The notes under the pieces are model-generated. The model made no database searches and had not been told where the DNA came from. It was given only the letters and a program-made list of their open reading frames with translations. DNA of 64,000 bases from Sphingomonas_B tabacisoli (GTDB taxonomy: Bacteria; Pseudomonadota; Alphaproteobacteria; Sphingomonadales; Sphingomonadaceae), in assembly GCF_042678385.1 (NCBI RefSeq), contig NZ_JBHUDY010000001.1, positions 744,001 through 808,000 on the forward strand. The letters are read 5' to 3'. This document shows positions 35,132-43,994 of this stretch, piece by piece. The position numbers were made by a program, and so were the translations under genes. Every line of letters begins with the position of its first letter. Positions within the stretch are counted from its first letter, which is position 1.

Positions 35132-35282
35132 ATCCTCCCCTCGCTGGCGAGGGGAGGGGGACCATGCGCCAGCATGGTGGAGGGGCCGCAGCGCAGCGAG
35201 GACCGCTGACCCTCTGCTTCGCTCCGGGCCCCTCCACCGCACTTCGTGCGGTCCCCCTCCCCTGCACATGCAGGGGAGGATC
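35132..35282. repeat. Long inverted repeat between atpH and ada
   Basis: The ends ATCCTCCCCTCGC and GCAGGGGAGGATC pair, with inner arms around GGAGGGGCC / GGGCCCCTCC and a variable core. Same family as 48181-48304 (shared TCCTCCCC ends and GGTGGAGGGG inner motif). Together with short flanks it accounts for the 340-bp gap 35016-35355, where I see no gene. Confidence 0.75.
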
Positions 35283-35355
35283 CTTTGAACGCAACCTCCG
35301 GGACGCCGATGATTCGTTCGGACGCTACATCCGCCTCATACCAATGGAGGCGATC

Positions 35356-36423
35356 ATGGCTTATCTGACCGAAGAGCTAATGCGTGGACCCAAGACCGTG
35401 ACAATGGACGACGATAGCTGCTGGGCGGCGGTGACGCGGCGCGACCGGGCCTATGACGGCCGGTTCGTTACCGGCGTGCTGACGACCGGCATCTATTGCC
35501 GGCCGAGCTGCGCGGCGCGTCATCCCCGGCGCGAGAATGTGCGCTTCTTCGCGACCGGCGAAGACGCGGCGGCGACGGGGTTGCGCGCCTGCCTGCGCTG
35601 CAAGCCGGACGAAGTGGCGCGGGACGCGGAAGCGGTCGCCCGGGCGATCAAGCTGATCGAGGCGAGCGAATCGGCGCCGTCGCTGGACGCGCTGGCCGAA
35701 GCGGTCGGCTATTCGCCGTTCCATTTTCACCGGCTGTTCAAGCGCGCGACCGGGGTGACGCCGGCCGATTATGTGCGAGCACGGCGCGCGGGGCAGATGG
35801 CGAAGAGCCTGGAGGCCGAGCCGCGGATCACCGACGCGATCTACGACGCCGGCTATTCGGGGCCGAGCCGCTTTTACGACGATGCGAAGCGCCGGCTGGG
35901 CATGACGCCGTCCGCCTGGCGCAACGGCGGCGCGGGCGAGACGATCCGCTGGGCGACGGCGGAGACCGATCTCGGCACGATGCTGGTCGCGGCCACGGCG
36001 AAAGGCATTTGCCGGCTGTCGTTCGACGAGGACGAGCAGGTGCTGGTGCGGCGCTTCCCCAAGGCGCGGATCGAGCATGGCGGTGCGGAGATGGCGGCGC
36101 TGGTGCAACGCACGGTCGCGGCGGTGAATGCGCCGGAGAAGCCGCATGATTTGCCGCTCGACGTGCACGGCACCGCCTTCCAGGAAGCGGTGTGGCGGGA
36201 GCTGCAGAGGATCCCGGCCGGCGAGACGCGCACTTATGCGCAGATCGCGGCGGCGGTCGGACGGCCGGCGGCGGTGCGCGCGGCGGGAACCGCGAACGGC
36301 GACAACAATGTCGCGGTGCTGATCCCCTGCCACCGCGTGATCCGCACGGACGGGACGCTCGGCGGATATGCGTACGGGCTGGAACGGAAGGCGGAATTGC
36401 TGCGGCGGGAGAAGGGTGCCTAG
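35356..36423 (+). CDS. ada: Bifunctional Ada: methyl-DNA repair protein and AraC-type activator
   Basis: 355 residues. N-terminal Ada zinc domain (~20-90) with four Cys ligands in GIYCRPSCAARHP and RACLRCKPDE; the first Cys takes methyl from phosphotriesters. An AraC-type HTH follows (~95-180: DALAEAVGYSPFHFHRLFKR). The C-terminal O6-methylguanine-DNA methyltransferase (~195-352) has the active-site IPCHRVI. Methylation turns Ada into an activator of alkylation-repair genes. ATG at 35356 follows GGAGG with 6-bp spacing. alkB or alkA are not next to it. The sequence looks fully functional. Confidence 0.96.
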   Translation: MAYLTEELMRGPKTVTMDDDSCWAAVTRRDRAYDGRFVTGVLTTGIYCRPSCAARHPRRENVRFFATGEDAAATGLRACLRCKPDEVARDAEAVARAIKLIEASESAPSLDALAEAVGYSPFHFHRLFKRATGVTPADYVRARRAGQMAKSLEAEPRITDAIYDAGYSGPSRFYDDAKRRLGMTPSAWRNGGAGETIRWATAETDLGTMLVAATAKGICRLSFDEDEQVLVRRFPKARIEHGGAEMAALVQRTVAAVNAPEKPHDLPLDVHGTAFQEAVWRELQRIPAGETRTYAQIAAAVGRPAAVRAAGTANGDNNVAVLIPCHRVIRTDGTLGGYAYGLERKAELLRREKGA

Positions 36424-36440
36424 GCTTCGATGCACCTAAT

Positions 36441-36513
36441 CGTCCATGTCGAGCGAAGTCGAGACACGCACTTTCGGCTCAGTGCGTCCCTCGACTTCGC
36501 TCGGGATGGACGG
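36441..36513. repeat. Inverted repeat, CGTCCATG...CATGGACG-type
   Basis: CGTCCATGTCGAGCGAAGTC at the left pairs with GACTTCGCTCGGGATGGACG at the right around a short core. The same element recurs at 63879-63953. It sits between convergent genes ada and the HExxH protein and could act as a terminator-like structure for both. Confidence 0.75.
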
Positions 36514-36520
36514 CCCTGGT

Positions 36521-38059
36521 TTACTTCGCCGCCGCCGTCTCCGCCTTCTTTTCCTCGCCCGCCGCATTCCACGTCTTCAGTCCGGCTGCCGCGCCGCCCT
36601 GATCGATCGCGGCGATAACCTTGCCGGCGAAGTCGGCCATCGGGCCGCCGTGCGGGCTATAGGCTTCGGCAGCGAGCACGGCGCGCGCGTCCGGTCCCTT
36701 GCCGTCGACCAGGAGCTGGTGACCGAGGATCATCCGCACCCCTTCGTCCTCGGGCGCCAGCATCGACGCGGCGCGGAGGCCGATCACGGAGTTGGGCGTC
36801 GGCTGAATGCCTTCGGCCGCGAAGCTGGTATAGAAATGGAGCAACGGCGCCGGCGCGTTCGGCTCGACGCGGTTGGCGCGCACGAACCAGCGGCGCGCCA
36901 GCTTCCAGTCGTCGGGTGTGGCCTTCGGCGTGTCCCTCAGCTTCGCGACCGCGACCCGGCCCTTGAAGATCAGCGCGCGGACATTGTCCGGCTCTGCGGC
37001 AAGCACCTTGTCTGCCGCCTTGTCGCAGGCGTCGAGATTGCCGGCGTCGATCTCGGCTTCGGCAAGCGCGAGCTGGACGAACGGGTCGTCGGGATAAGGC
37101 GCAGCGGCGGCGCGCGCGTCCTTCACGACTTCCTTGGCCGTGGCTTCGTCGACGCCGCGGCGTGAACGCATCATCACCGGCATGATCGCGTTCGCACCGG
37201 GCGACAGCTCGCGCACCTCGACCGGCGCATAGCGGATCAAATTGGCCGGCACGCGCCTGTAGGAGAGCTTGCTGTTCGAATAGCCGGTGAGCTCGCGATC
37301 CAGCTTGTCGAGGTCGCCGAACGCTTCCTTCGCGGCAGCGGGGCTGGGCGTGCCCTTGTTGATCGCCACCAGATATTTCGCGAGCTGGCCTTCGCGTTCC
37401 TTCGAGAAGGTCAGGTAATGCGTCAGCAGCCAGCCGCGGGCGTAGAGCGCCTCGACCAAAGAGCCGTTCAGCTTGCCCGAATCGGCGCTCATCAGCGCGG
37501 CGACGGGCACGGACGAATAACGAATGTCGAATGCGCGGTGCTGGGCGGGAAGACCAAGGTCGACCGACCCGTCAGCCACGAACCGCGCGGTCGAGTTGAA
37601 CTCGGCATAGCCCTCGCTGAACCAGCGCGGGAAGGCCATCGGATAGTTCCGGAACATGAAATGGTGGGCATATTCGTGCAGCAGCACGATCTGCGCGTTC
37701 ATGTCCCAGGTCGCGCCCGACCCAGCGCGGCGCGGCACGAAGGCGATCGAGTTGCCCGCGCGCCCGTCGTAAAAGCCGCCGACGCCCTGGGAGCCCTTGC
37801 CCATCATCTTCTGCACCGCCGCCATGTTGGCGACCTGGAACACGGTCAGCCGATTGCTGGGGCTGTCGGTGGTCTGCGGCAAATCGCGCAGCACGCGCAT
37901 CGCGGCATCGAAGCGCTCAAGCTCGGTCGCGAACTCCTTCAGGACCTCGGGCTTGTCTTCGGAATAGACGATGAAATGGGCCGAGCGGGCCTCGCGCCAG
38001 GTCGCGCCCGCAGGCGCCGCCGCGGTCATGGAAGCAAGCAGCAACAGGAACTTACGCAC
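36521..38059 (-). CDS. Secreted metalloprotease-like protein with TPR region
   Basis: 512 residues. Signal peptide (~1-19, MRKFLLLLASMTAAAPAGA). A gluzincin-type zinc motif HEYAHH lies near residue 128, with a likely third ligand Glu in WFSEGYAEF ~20 residues on. The C-terminal half (~310-490) is helical, with TPR-like repeats (LALAEAEIDAGNLDACDKA, ALIFKGRV). The protein tail is Lys/Ala/Glu-rich. It is probably a periplasmic or secreted peptidase or a peptidase-derived binding protein. It lies 11 bp downstream of the trypsin-like gene, so they are probably cotranscribed. Confidence 0.75.
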   Translation of the reverse strand: MRKFLLLLASMTAAAPAGATWREARSAHFIVYSEDKPEVLKEFATELERFDAAMRVLRDLPQTTDSPSNRLTVFQVANMAAVQKMMGKGSQGVGGFYDGRAGNSIAFVPRRAGSGATWDMNAQIVLLHEYAHHFMFRNYPMAFPRWFSEGYAEFNSTARFVADGSVDLGLPAQHRAFDIRYSSVPVAALMSADSGKLNGSLVEALYARGWLLTHYLTFSKEREGQLAKYLVAINKGTPSPAAAKEAFGDLDKLDRELTGYSNSKLSYRRVPANLIRYAPVEVRELSPGANAIMPVMMRSRRGVDEATAKEVVKDARAAAAPYPDDPFVQLALAEAEIDAGNLDACDKAADKVLAAEPDNVRALIFKGRVAVAKLRDTPKATPDDWKLARRWFVRANRVEPNAPAPLLHFYTSFAAEGIQPTPNSVIGLRAASMLAPEDEGVRMILGHQLLVDGKGPDARAVLAAEAYSPHGGPMADFAGKVIAAIDQGGAAAGLKTWNAAGEEKKAETAAAK

Positions 38060-38070
38060 CGATTCTCCCC

Positions 38071-39576
38071 CTATCTGGTCGCTGCTCCATCTTGCACATG
38101 ACCGCAGGAATAGACCAGCCGCTCATTGGGGGCAGGGGGCAGCAGGTCGCGGACGGCGCGAGTCAGCTCGCCTGTCATGCGCGCGCCTTCGGCCGAGCAG
38201 CTCCGCGCCGGATATTTGGCCTGGAGCGCGCGGGCGGCGCCGAGCGTGTCCGCGGGCAGGAAATAGCGCTCGACCGTGTAGCGTAACGTCGCGGGATCGA
38301 AACGGCGGATCGCGGCCACTGCCTCGCGCGGAGACACGTCGGCGCGGACGAAGCGGTCGTCGTCCGGCGCGAAGGCGGTGTCGCCGGACGCGCAGCCATT
38401 CGCGCCCCAATCGAGCCGCGTGTCCTGCGGGTCGGAGACGGTGATGCGGCTGCGTTCGAGGTCGATGCGGCAGGCGTAGCGGCCCTCGGCGCTGGCCTGG
38501 GTGGATGCCTTGCGCGCTTCGGTGGCAAGGCGGAGATCGGCCTGGTCGAGATCGGGACGCGCCGCCCAGGCGATCGGGGCGCCGACCATCAGCAGCACCC
38601 CGGCTGCCCCGGCGGCGAGCGCCAGCCGGCGATCGTCCCGGCTCAGCAGCACGAATGCGCCGTTCACGAACATCGCGCCGAAGACGAGCAGCAGCGCCGC
38701 GATGGCGAGGCCCTTGTCGCGCTCGCCGAGGATCTGGTCGCGGAGCTTCTGGCGGCGGGCCGAGAGCCGCTCGCCGGCCGTGGCGGCGCGCATGCGTTCC
38801 TGCTCGGCGCGGGCATCCTCGCTGCGAGCGAGTCGCTCGTCGATCGTCGCCTGTTCGGCGCTGGTGCGGCAGGGCAGGCCGGTGGTGTGCGGGTGGACGC
38901 CGGCGCTGCGCAGGAACGGCACGATTTCCTTCACCGACACCGCGAAGGCGAACACGGCGTCGACCCCTTCGGAGTTGGAGACGAAGCTGTTGATGCCGAC
39001 CACGCGCCCGCAGGAATCGACCAGCGGTCCACCCGAGTTTCCGCGGCCGATCGCGGCATCATGCAGCACTGTGTCGAAACGCTGCGACGAGGCGCCGCCC
39101 GAAACGTGGCCCCAGCTTTTGACGGGCGCCGCCGGGGTCACAAAACCCTCCGCGCTGAGCTCGCGCGCGCGGTCGACCGAATAGGGATAGCCAAGCGCTG
39201 CGACCGCGGCGCCGTCCGGAACCGGCCCGGTGGCGATTGTGGCCGGCTCGACGCGGCCGTCGACGAGCTGGATGAGCGCGAGGTCGCGCTGCGGCTGGTA
39301 CGCTATCAGCTTGCCGGTGAAGCGCTTGCTGCCTTCGGACGGCACCACGCCGATGATCGCGTCGCCTTCCGCCGCGTCGGCGACGACATGGGCATTGGTG
39401 AGGATGCGGTCCGGCGCGACGGCGACGCCGCTGCCGGTCCCGATCGCCTGTGGTTCGCCTTCCTGCATCGCGACAACGACCACGCGCACCACGCTGCGCC
39501 CGGCCGCGGCGACGTCCAGATTGTCCTGCGCGTGGGCGGGGGTGGGGAGGGTGAGAACCGCCGCTATCAGCAACAC
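38071..39576 (-). CDS. Trypsin-like serine protease (S1 family) with membrane anchor domain
   Basis: About 501 residues. Signal peptide (VLLIAAVLTLPTPAHA), then a chymotrypsin-fold domain (~25-240) with the full triad: His in TNAHVVAD, Asp in RDLALIQL and Ser in GRGNSGGPLVD. A coiled-coil-like basic stretch (~255-310) leads to two membrane helices (~315-335 and ~345-365) and a C-terminal soluble domain with paired cysteines. No PDZ domain is present. An in-frame extension to 39705 is open but crosses the repeat at 39581-39673 and reads as repeat translation, so GTG at 39576 is preferred. It forms an operon with the hydrolase upstream and the HExxH protein downstream. Confidence 0.82.
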   Translation of the reverse strand: MLLIAAVLTLPTPAHAQDNLDVAAAGRSVVRVVVVAMQEGEPQAIGTGSGVAVAPDRILTNAHVVADAAEGDAIIGVVPSEGSKRFTGKLIAYQPQRDLALIQLVDGRVEPATIATGPVPDGAAVAALGYPYSVDRARELSAEGFVTPAAPVKSWGHVSGGASSQRFDTVLHDAAIGRGNSGGPLVDSCGRVVGINSFVSNSEGVDAVFAFAVSVKEIVPFLRSAGVHPHTTGLPCRTSAEQATIDERLARSEDARAEQERMRAATAGERLSARRQKLRDQILGERDKGLAIAALLLVFGAMFVNGAFVLLSRDDRRLALAAGAAGVLLMVGAPIAWAARPDLDQADLRLATEARKASTQASAEGRYACRIDLERSRITVSDPQDTRLDWGANGCASGDTAFAPDDDRFVRADVSPREAVAAIRRFDPATLRYTVERYFLPADTLGAARALQAKYPARSCSAEGARMTGELTRAVRDLLPPAPNERLVYSCGHVQDGAATR

Positions 39577-39580
39577 CCAC

Positions 39581-39673
39581 CCGGTTCGGGCTGAGCTTGT
39601 CGAAGCCCTCCCTTCCCTCTTCCTGCCTTTGGAAAAAAGAAGGGAGGCCTTCGACAAGCTCAGGCCGAACCGG
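39581..39673. repeat. Inverted repeat, GTTCGGGCTGAGCTTGTCG-type
   Basis: CCGGTTCGGGCTGAGCTTG at the left pairs with CAAGCTCAGGCCGAACCGG at the right around a variable core with its own CTTCCC/GGGAAG-like pairing. Further copies lie at 52209-52300 and 63029-63114. Here it separates two cotranscribed genes and keeps an open frame through it. Confidence 0.8.
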
Positions 39674-39694
39674 GTTGAGGTTGCGCGCAGAACG

Positions 39695-40561
39695 TCAGTT
39701 TCCAAGGAACGCCTTCACATCCTCGGCGAACGCATCGGGTGCGTCGAGCATGATGAAGTGGGCGGACTTTGGGACGCGCTTCAGCGTGACGTTCTGCACG
39801 TCGGCATAGGCGGCCTTGTACACGGTATCGAGCTGGGCGTCGGTGAACGGCGCGCCGGCGGGCATCACGTAGAGAACCGTGGTCGGCGCCGTGATCGCCT
39901 TCAGCTCGGGGCGAAGATCGGTCACGATCAGCTCGGAAAAGGCGTTGGCGACTTCGTCCGGGTTGCTGGCGCGGCTGTCTTCCAGCGGGCCGGGGCGCTC
40001 GCTCGCGGTGTTGATCATGCTGGTGATCGTCCGCTCGCGCTCCGCGGCGCGTTCCTCTGCCGTCGCCTTGGCGGAGCGTGCCCGCATCGCGTCGGCAATC
40101 GGACGGACGCTATCCGCGGTGGCGGTCGGACCGCCGAACATCAGGCCGATGAACGGGTGCATATCGACCACCATCAGCTTGCCGACCTCTTCCGGGTGGC
40201 GCGCGGCGATCATCATCGCGATCGTGCCGCCCATCGAATGGCCGATCACCGCCGGTTTCCCAAGCTTTTCCTCGCGGATGTAGCGGGCGATCTCCTCGGC
40301 GACCGGCGCGACGACGGCGCCCTGCGCATTGCCGCCCGGCGGCGTCGCGCCCATGCCCGCGATCTGGACCAGGTGATAGCGATAGCCGGGGACCTTCTCG
40401 ATCGTGCCTTTCCAGACCCGCGGACTGGAGGCGAGGCCGTGGATCAGCACGACGTCGGGGCCGGAGCCTTCGGTCGTAACGCTAATGCGATCCGACTGGA
40501 AAGCAGCGAACGCCGGGCTGGCGGCGAACATGGCCGCAGCGGCGAAAAAGGCGCGAAACAT
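39695..40561 (-). CDS. Secreted alpha/beta hydrolase
   Basis: 288 residues. Signal peptide (~1-19, MFRAFFAAAAMFAASPAFA). Canonical alpha/beta hydrolase with VVLIHGLASSPRVW (oxyanion), GHSMGGTIAM (nucleophile Ser), an acid in the region of PAGAPFTDAQL, and the catalytic His in SAHFIMLDAPDAF. Probably periplasmic; substrate unknown. ATG at 40561 has a GGGAGGG site. The gene ends just before a repeat and the serine protease gene. Confidence 0.85.
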   Translation of the reverse strand: MFRAFFAAAAMFAASPAFAAFQSDRISVTTEGSGPDVVLIHGLASSPRVWKGTIEKVPGYRYHLVQIAGMGATPPGGNAQGAVVAPVAEEIARYIREEKLGKPAVIGHSMGGTIAMMIAARHPEEVGKLMVVDMHPFIGLMFGGPTATADSVRPIADAMRARSAKATAEERAAERERTITSMINTASERPGPLEDSRASNPDEVANAFSELIVTDLRPELKAITAPTTVLYVMPAGAPFTDAQLDTVYKAAYADVQNVTLKRVPKSAHFIMLDAPDAFAEDVKAFLGN

Positions 40562-40611
40562 CAGGTCCCTCCCGGTTGTGCGGTCTGGATAGGGCAGCGC
40601 CGCGGCCGCCG

Positions 40612-42780
40612 CTAGAGGAAGCTGTACGGGTCCACGTCCACGGCGACGCGGACGCTGTTCGGCCAGTCGAGGCTGCCCAGCCAATCGCGGATCACGTCCT
40701 GCACGTCGAGGCTGCGGCGGGCGTGGACGAGGAGGCGGTGGCGGTGACGGCCGCGCAGCATCGCTAGCGGGGCGGGGGCGGGGCCGAAGACGTGCATGTC
40801 CTCGATGTGCGGCGCGGTCTTGCCGATCAGACGTGCGGTTTCCAGCGCAGCCTGGGCATTCTCGGAGGAGACGATGATCGCCGCCATGCGACCGAACGGC
40901 GGCGCGCCGGCTTCCAGCCGTGCCTCGGTCTCGGCGGCGTAGAAGCTTTCCGCATCGCCGCTGACCAGCGCCTGGATCACAGGCGCGTTCACCTCGTGAG
41001 TCTGGACGAACACGCGGCCGGGCTTGGTGCCGCGGCCGGCGCGGCCGGCGACCTGGGCGATCTGTTGGAAAGTCCGCTCCGCCGCGCGCAGGTCGCCGCC
41101 GGATAGGCCGAGATCGGCGTCGACCACGCCGACGAGGGTCAGGTTCGGGAAGTGATAGCCCTTGGTGACGAGCTGCGTGCCGATCACGATCGAGATCTCG
41201 TTCGCTTCCATCCGCGCGACGAACTCGGCGGCCTTGGCGGGCGACCAGATCGTGTCCGAGGTGACGATCGCGCGCGGGGCGTCGGGAAAGAGCGCCGCCA
41301 CTTCGTCGGCGATGCGCTCGACGCCGGGGCCGCAGGCGACCAGAGAATCCTCCGCCTTGCATTCGGGGCAGAGCTCGGGCGGCTTCGCGATCAGGCCGCA
41401 ATGATGGCATTGCAGGCGGTGGATCAGCCGGTGCTCGACCAACCACGCCGTGCAATTCGGGCATTGGAAGCGGTGGCCGCAATGGCGGCAGAGGGTCAGC
41501 GGCGCGTAGCCGCGGCGGTTGAGGAACAGCAGCGCCTGTTCGCCGCGTTCCAGTGTCTCCTCGATCGCATTGACCAGCGTGGGCGCGAGCCAGTGTCCGC
41601 GCGGCGGCGGGTCCTGCAGCAAGTCGATCGCCGCGATGTCGGGAAGCTGCGCGCCGCCGAAGCGGGCGGGGAGCTTTACTTCCTCATAGCGGCCAAGCTC
41701 GACCTGGTGGCGCGTCTCGATCGCGGGCGTCGCCGAAGCGAGGATCACCGGAATGTCCTCGAATCGGCCGCGCATCACGGCGGTGTCGCGGGCATGGTAC
41801 TGGACGCCGTCTTCCTGCTTGAAGCTCGATTCGTGCGCCTCGTCGACCACGATCAGGCCGAGGTTCGAATAGGGCAGGAAAAGCGCCGAGCGGGCGCCAA
41901 CGACTACTTTTGCGTCGCCGCTCGCGATCGCCCGCCAGGCGCGGCGGCGCTGGGACTGGCGCAGGCCCGAATGCCAGGCAACCGGCAGCTCGCCAAAGCG
42001 CGCGGCGAAGCGGCGCAGGAACGGTTCGGTGAGCGCGATTTCGGGGAGCAGCACCAGGCTCTGCCGGCCCGCGCGGAGGGCGGCGGCGATCGCCTCGAAA
42101 TAGACTTCGGTCTTGCCGGAGCCGGTGACGCCGTCGAGCAGGAAGGGCTGGAAGCTTTTCGCCTCGACCGCCGCTACGAAGCGGTCCGCTGCTGCGACCT
42201 GCTCTTCGGTGAGTTCAGGCGGGGCGTGGTCGGGATCGGGCGGGGCGAAGGGCGTGTCGAGAGCGACTTCGATCGGCTCGATCGCGCCGGCCTTGCACAG
42301 CCCGCGGATGACCGCGTCGGACACACCTGCGATCAGCGCAAGCTCACGGATCAGCCCTTGCCGGTCGCCGATCCGCTCCAGCGCCTGCGCGCGCTGCGGC
42401 GTCAGCCGGTCCGGCACCAGCCCGGTCGCGCGATATTCGAGGACCGTGCGGCCGCCCTCCAGCGCCGACGAGGAAGACAGCGCCATGCGCAGCACCGCGG
42501 CCGGCGGGGCGAGATAATAGTTGGCGGTCCACTCGATCAGCCGGCGCAGCTCGGCCTTCAGCGCCGGCGCGTCGTACACGGCGAGCAGGTTGCGGAGCCG
42601 ATTGTCGCCGACTTCCGCGTCGGAGGGCATATGCTCCGGCTCCCACACCACGCCGGTAAGCTGGCGGGGCCCAAGCGGGGCGACGACGATCGAGCCGGGC
42701 TCGACCTCCATCCCGCGCGGCACGCGATAGTCGAGCGGCCCTAGCGCGGGGTTGAGCAGGAGAACGCGGGCGCGGGACAT
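40612..42780 (-). CDS. priA: Primosomal replication restart helicase PriA
   Basis: 722 residues. Reloads the replisome at stalled forks. N-terminal DNA-binding domain (MSRARVLLLNPALGPLDYRV), Walker A VTGSGKTEVY, DEAH box VVDEAHE, and the zinc-binding insertion with eight cysteines (CRHCGHRFQCPNC, then CHHC and CPEC). The conserved GTQLVTKGYHFPNLTLVG lies in the second helicase lobe. ATG at 42780 is the family start; an upstream extension in frame is not conserved. Single gene between the hydrolase and cysH. Confidence 0.96.
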   Translation of the reverse strand: MSRARVLLLNPALGPLDYRVPRGMEVEPGSIVVAPLGPRQLTGVVWEPEHMPSDAEVGDNRLRNLLAVYDAPALKAELRRLIEWTANYYLAPPAAVLRMALSSSSALEGGRTVLEYRATGLVPDRLTPQRAQALERIGDRQGLIRELALIAGVSDAVIRGLCKAGAIEPIEVALDTPFAPPDPDHAPPELTEEQVAAADRFVAAVEAKSFQPFLLDGVTGSGKTEVYFEAIAAALRAGRQSLVLLPEIALTEPFLRRFAARFGELPVAWHSGLRQSQRRRAWRAIASGDAKVVVGARSALFLPYSNLGLIVVDEAHESSFKQEDGVQYHARDTAVMRGRFEDIPVILASATPAIETRHQVELGRYEEVKLPARFGGAQLPDIAAIDLLQDPPPRGHWLAPTLVNAIEETLERGEQALLFLNRRGYAPLTLCRHCGHRFQCPNCTAWLVEHRLIHRLQCHHCGLIAKPPELCPECKAEDSLVACGPGVERIADEVAALFPDAPRAIVTSDTIWSPAKAAEFVARMEANEISIVIGTQLVTKGYHFPNLTLVGVVDADLGLSGGDLRAAERTFQQIAQVAGRAGRGTKPGRVFVQTHEVNAPVIQALVSGDAESFYAAETEARLEAGAPPFGRMAAIIVSSENAQAALETARLIGKTAPHIEDMHVFGPAPAPLAMLRGRHRHRLLVHARRSLDVQDVIRDWLGSLDWPNSVRVAVDVDPYSFL

Positions 42781-42826
42781 TGCCTCGCGAGCTAGCGGCC
42801 CGCGCTCCGCTGGCAAGAGGGAAGCG

Positions 42827-43579
42827 TCAGAAGACCGGTTCGTCGCCGTCCGGCGTGTGGATGCCGCACTCGGTCTTGTCCCAGCCGCGCCAGCGGCCCG
42901 CGCGCGGGTCCTCCCCGGGCTTCACCTTACTGGTGCAGGGCGAGCAGCCGATCGATGGATAGCCCTGCGCCTCCAGCGGATGGCGCGGCAGCCGGTGCTC
43001 GTCGAAATAGGCGTTGAGCCGTGCCTTGTCCCAGTCGGCGAGCGGGTTGAGCTTCAGTCGACCTTCGTCGATCTCGAAGCGGGGCAGTGCGGCGCGGGTC
43101 TTACCCTGGAACGCCTTGCGGCCCGAAATCCAGGCATCGAACGGCTGCAGTGCGCGGCGGAGCGGGCGCACCTTGCGCAGGTCGCAGCACCCGTCGGGAT
43201 CGTAGGACCAACGCAGGCCGGTCTTGTCGCTGGCGGCGAGGTCATAGGGATCGGGGCGGAAGACGCGCAGATCGGTGTAGCCGAGCCGCTCCGACAGCTC
43301 GTCGCGGTAGGCGAGCGTTTCCCCGAAAATCTTCTGCGTGTTGATGAAGATCAGCGGCACATCCTTGTCAACGGCGGCCACCATGTGCAGCAGCACCGCC
43401 GATTCCGCGCCGAACGACGAGACCACCGCGACCCGGCCCTTCAGTTCGGTCGTCAGCAGTTCTTGCAGCATCTCCGCGGTGCCGACGCCTTCGAACCGCG
43501 CGTTCAGCCGGTCGGCATCGGCCTGGGTAAAGGCCGGGCTCGTGTCGATCAGATCCAGTTTCCTTGCCACGCTAGCCAT
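42827..43579 (-). CDS. cysH: Adenylyl-sulfate (APS) reductase, [4Fe-4S] type
   Basis: 250 residues. Reduces activated sulfate to sulfite with thioredoxin or glutaredoxin. The PP-loop reads SSFGAESAVLL. Two extra cysteine pairs, GCCDLRKVRPL and GCSPC, bind a [4Fe-4S] cluster and mark the type that uses APS rather than PAPS; the catalytic Cys is in ECGIH near the C-terminus. Last gene of the sulfur operon; its start overlaps DUF934 by 8 bp. Confidence 0.93.
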   Translation of the reverse strand: MASVARKLDLIDTSPAFTQADADRLNARFEGVGTAEMLQELLTTELKGRVAVVSSFGAESAVLLHMVAAVDKDVPLIFINTQKIFGETLAYRDELSERLGYTDLRVFRPDPYDLAASDKTGLRWSYDPDGCCDLRKVRPLRRALQPFDAWISGRKAFQGKTRAALPRFEIDEGRLKLNPLADWDKARLNAYFDEHRLPRHPLEAQGYPSIGCSPCTSKVKPGEDPRAGRWRGWDKTECGIHTPDGDEPVF

Positions 43580-43994
43580 GACGCAACTTCCACACAGGGA
43601 CCGCATGATCGGCGGCGGTCTGATAGAGATAAGGGAAACGGTTTAAGGATTCCTCGACCACCTTGGGGTCGAGCGGCTGCGCGGGCGCGAAGCTGTCGAA
43701 GCCGACACGGCGCATGAACAGGATTTGGTCGACGAGCACATCGCCTTCGGCGCGGAGCTCGCCCGTGTATCCGTTCTCGCGCAGGATCGCCGCCGCCGAA
43801 TAGCCGCGGCCGTCGCGGAAACGCGGGAACGAAATCTCGACCAGCTTCAGCCGGCCGAAATGCGGGATCAGCTTGCGCACGTCCTCGCCCGCCTCGACGC
43901 GCACGGCATGCGCGTCGGACTGCTCGAGGAAAGCGTCGAGGGTGACGGCGGGCTCTTCGAGCGGCTCGTCGTTGCGGAAGCGAAGCTCAACCAT
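43572..43994 (-). CDS. DUF934 protein of sulfite-reduction operons
   Basis: 140 residues of the DUF934 family, which nearly always sits between cysI and cysH. Conserved stretches include LIPHFGRLKLVEISFPRFRD, GRGYSAA, LRENGYTGELRAEGDVLVDQ and MRRVGFDSF. The biochemical role is not established; its fixed position suggests an accessory to siroheme sulfite reductase or to reductant supply. It overlaps cysI by 8 bp and cysH by 8 bp, so translation is coupled. Confidence 0.9.
   Translation of the reverse strand: MVELRFRNDEPLEEPAVTLDAFLEQSDAHAVRVEAGEDVRKLIPHFGRLKLVEISFPRFRDGRGYSAAAILRENGYTGELRAEGDVLVDQILFMRRVGFDSFAPAQPLDPKVVEESLNRFPYLYQTAADHAVPVWKLRHG

Noticed and set aside
39577..39705. N-terminal extension of the serine protease
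   Set aside because: The extra residues are translated palindromic repeat; a signal peptide begins at the GTG at 39576.
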